The translations under genes and the position numbers were made by a program. Source: Methanosarcinales archaeon (GTDB lineage: Archaea > Halobacteriota > Methanosarcinia > Methanosarcinales > Methanogasteraceae). From it: a stretch of 12,791 nt of DNA. Shown here piece after piece: positions 12,763 to 12,791 of the stretch. The number at the start of each line of letters is the position of its first letter. Position 1 is the stretch's first letter. The notes under the pieces were generated by a model. It was not told where the DNA came from and ran no database searches. It worked only from the letters and a program-made list of their open reading frames with translations. Location of the stretch: assembly GCA_030594905.1 (NCBI GenBank), contig JAUVEF010000014.1:1-12791 (forward strand). Direction: 5' to 3'.

Positions 12763-12791
12763 AGTAACCATTTCTCAGAAGGTTGATGCCG

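Noticed and set aside
1..12791. CRISPR array, insertion sequence or defence island
   Set aside because: No regular repeat-spacer array, transposase or nuclease-like gene was seen in any frame.

Overview
The window reads as a euryarchaeal chromosome segment from the methanogen / anaerobic alkane- or methane-oxidiser group (Methanosarcinales and related ANME or Syntrophoarchaeia-type lineages). The evidence is a YcaO protein of the kind that thioamidates methyl-coenzyme M reductase, an eight-cluster FwdF-type polyferredoxin of the formylmethanofuran pathway, an AbrB-PhoU fusion regulator, an ACT regulator of the archaeal type, GatC, a secreted PKD-dockerin protein, archaeal TATA boxes about 27 nt upstream of inferred starts, and GGTGA-type ribosome binding sites. 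I cannot fix the genus from sequence alone.

Layout. 1-131: no gene, but an imperfect inverted repeat built of CGAAT/ATTCG units at 8-9 nt spacing. 213-1349 (+): aroC, chorismate synthase. 1363-1436 (+): tRNA-Lys(CTT), whose TATA box lies in the last codons of aroC. 1476-1784 (+): an IscA/HesB-like protein lacking the first cluster cysteine, probably on the same transcript as the tRNA. A hairpin at 1788-1830 separates it from the convergent ycaO (1876-3174, -). A divergent region (3175-3381) carries promoters for both sides and a nested-stem RNA leader for the next gene. 3382-4536 (+): secreted Cys-rich PKD-dockerin protein. 4561-5814 (-): fwdF-like polyferredoxin with a C-terminal extension.

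6024-7250 and 7271-9415 (+): a two-gene sensory operon, a FIST-domain ligand-sensing protein and a soluble PAS-GAF-PAS histidine kinase of the HisKA_2 type. 9416-9618: no gene, two identical TATA-like boxes. 9619-10371 (-): SprT-like zinc metallopeptidase domain protein. 10483-10761 (-): gatC. 10762-10962: AT-rich divergent regulatory region with several palindromes. 10963-11991 (+): AbrB-PhoU regulator. 11988-12164 (-): a 58-residue two-helix membrane protein too short for usual ORF calling, sharing 4 bp with the phoU-like stop. 12265-12762 (+): leaderless ACT-domain regulator, possibly followed by another gene starting at the window edge.

Most genes are housekeeping or methanogenesis-linked, arranged as single genes or pairs rather than one operon. 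The least explained items are the structured 5' leader of the PKD-dockerin gene, the ATGCAT palindromes at the phoU-like promoter, the FIST-kinase pair and the small leaderless membrane protein. I see no mobile element, CRISPR array or defence system.
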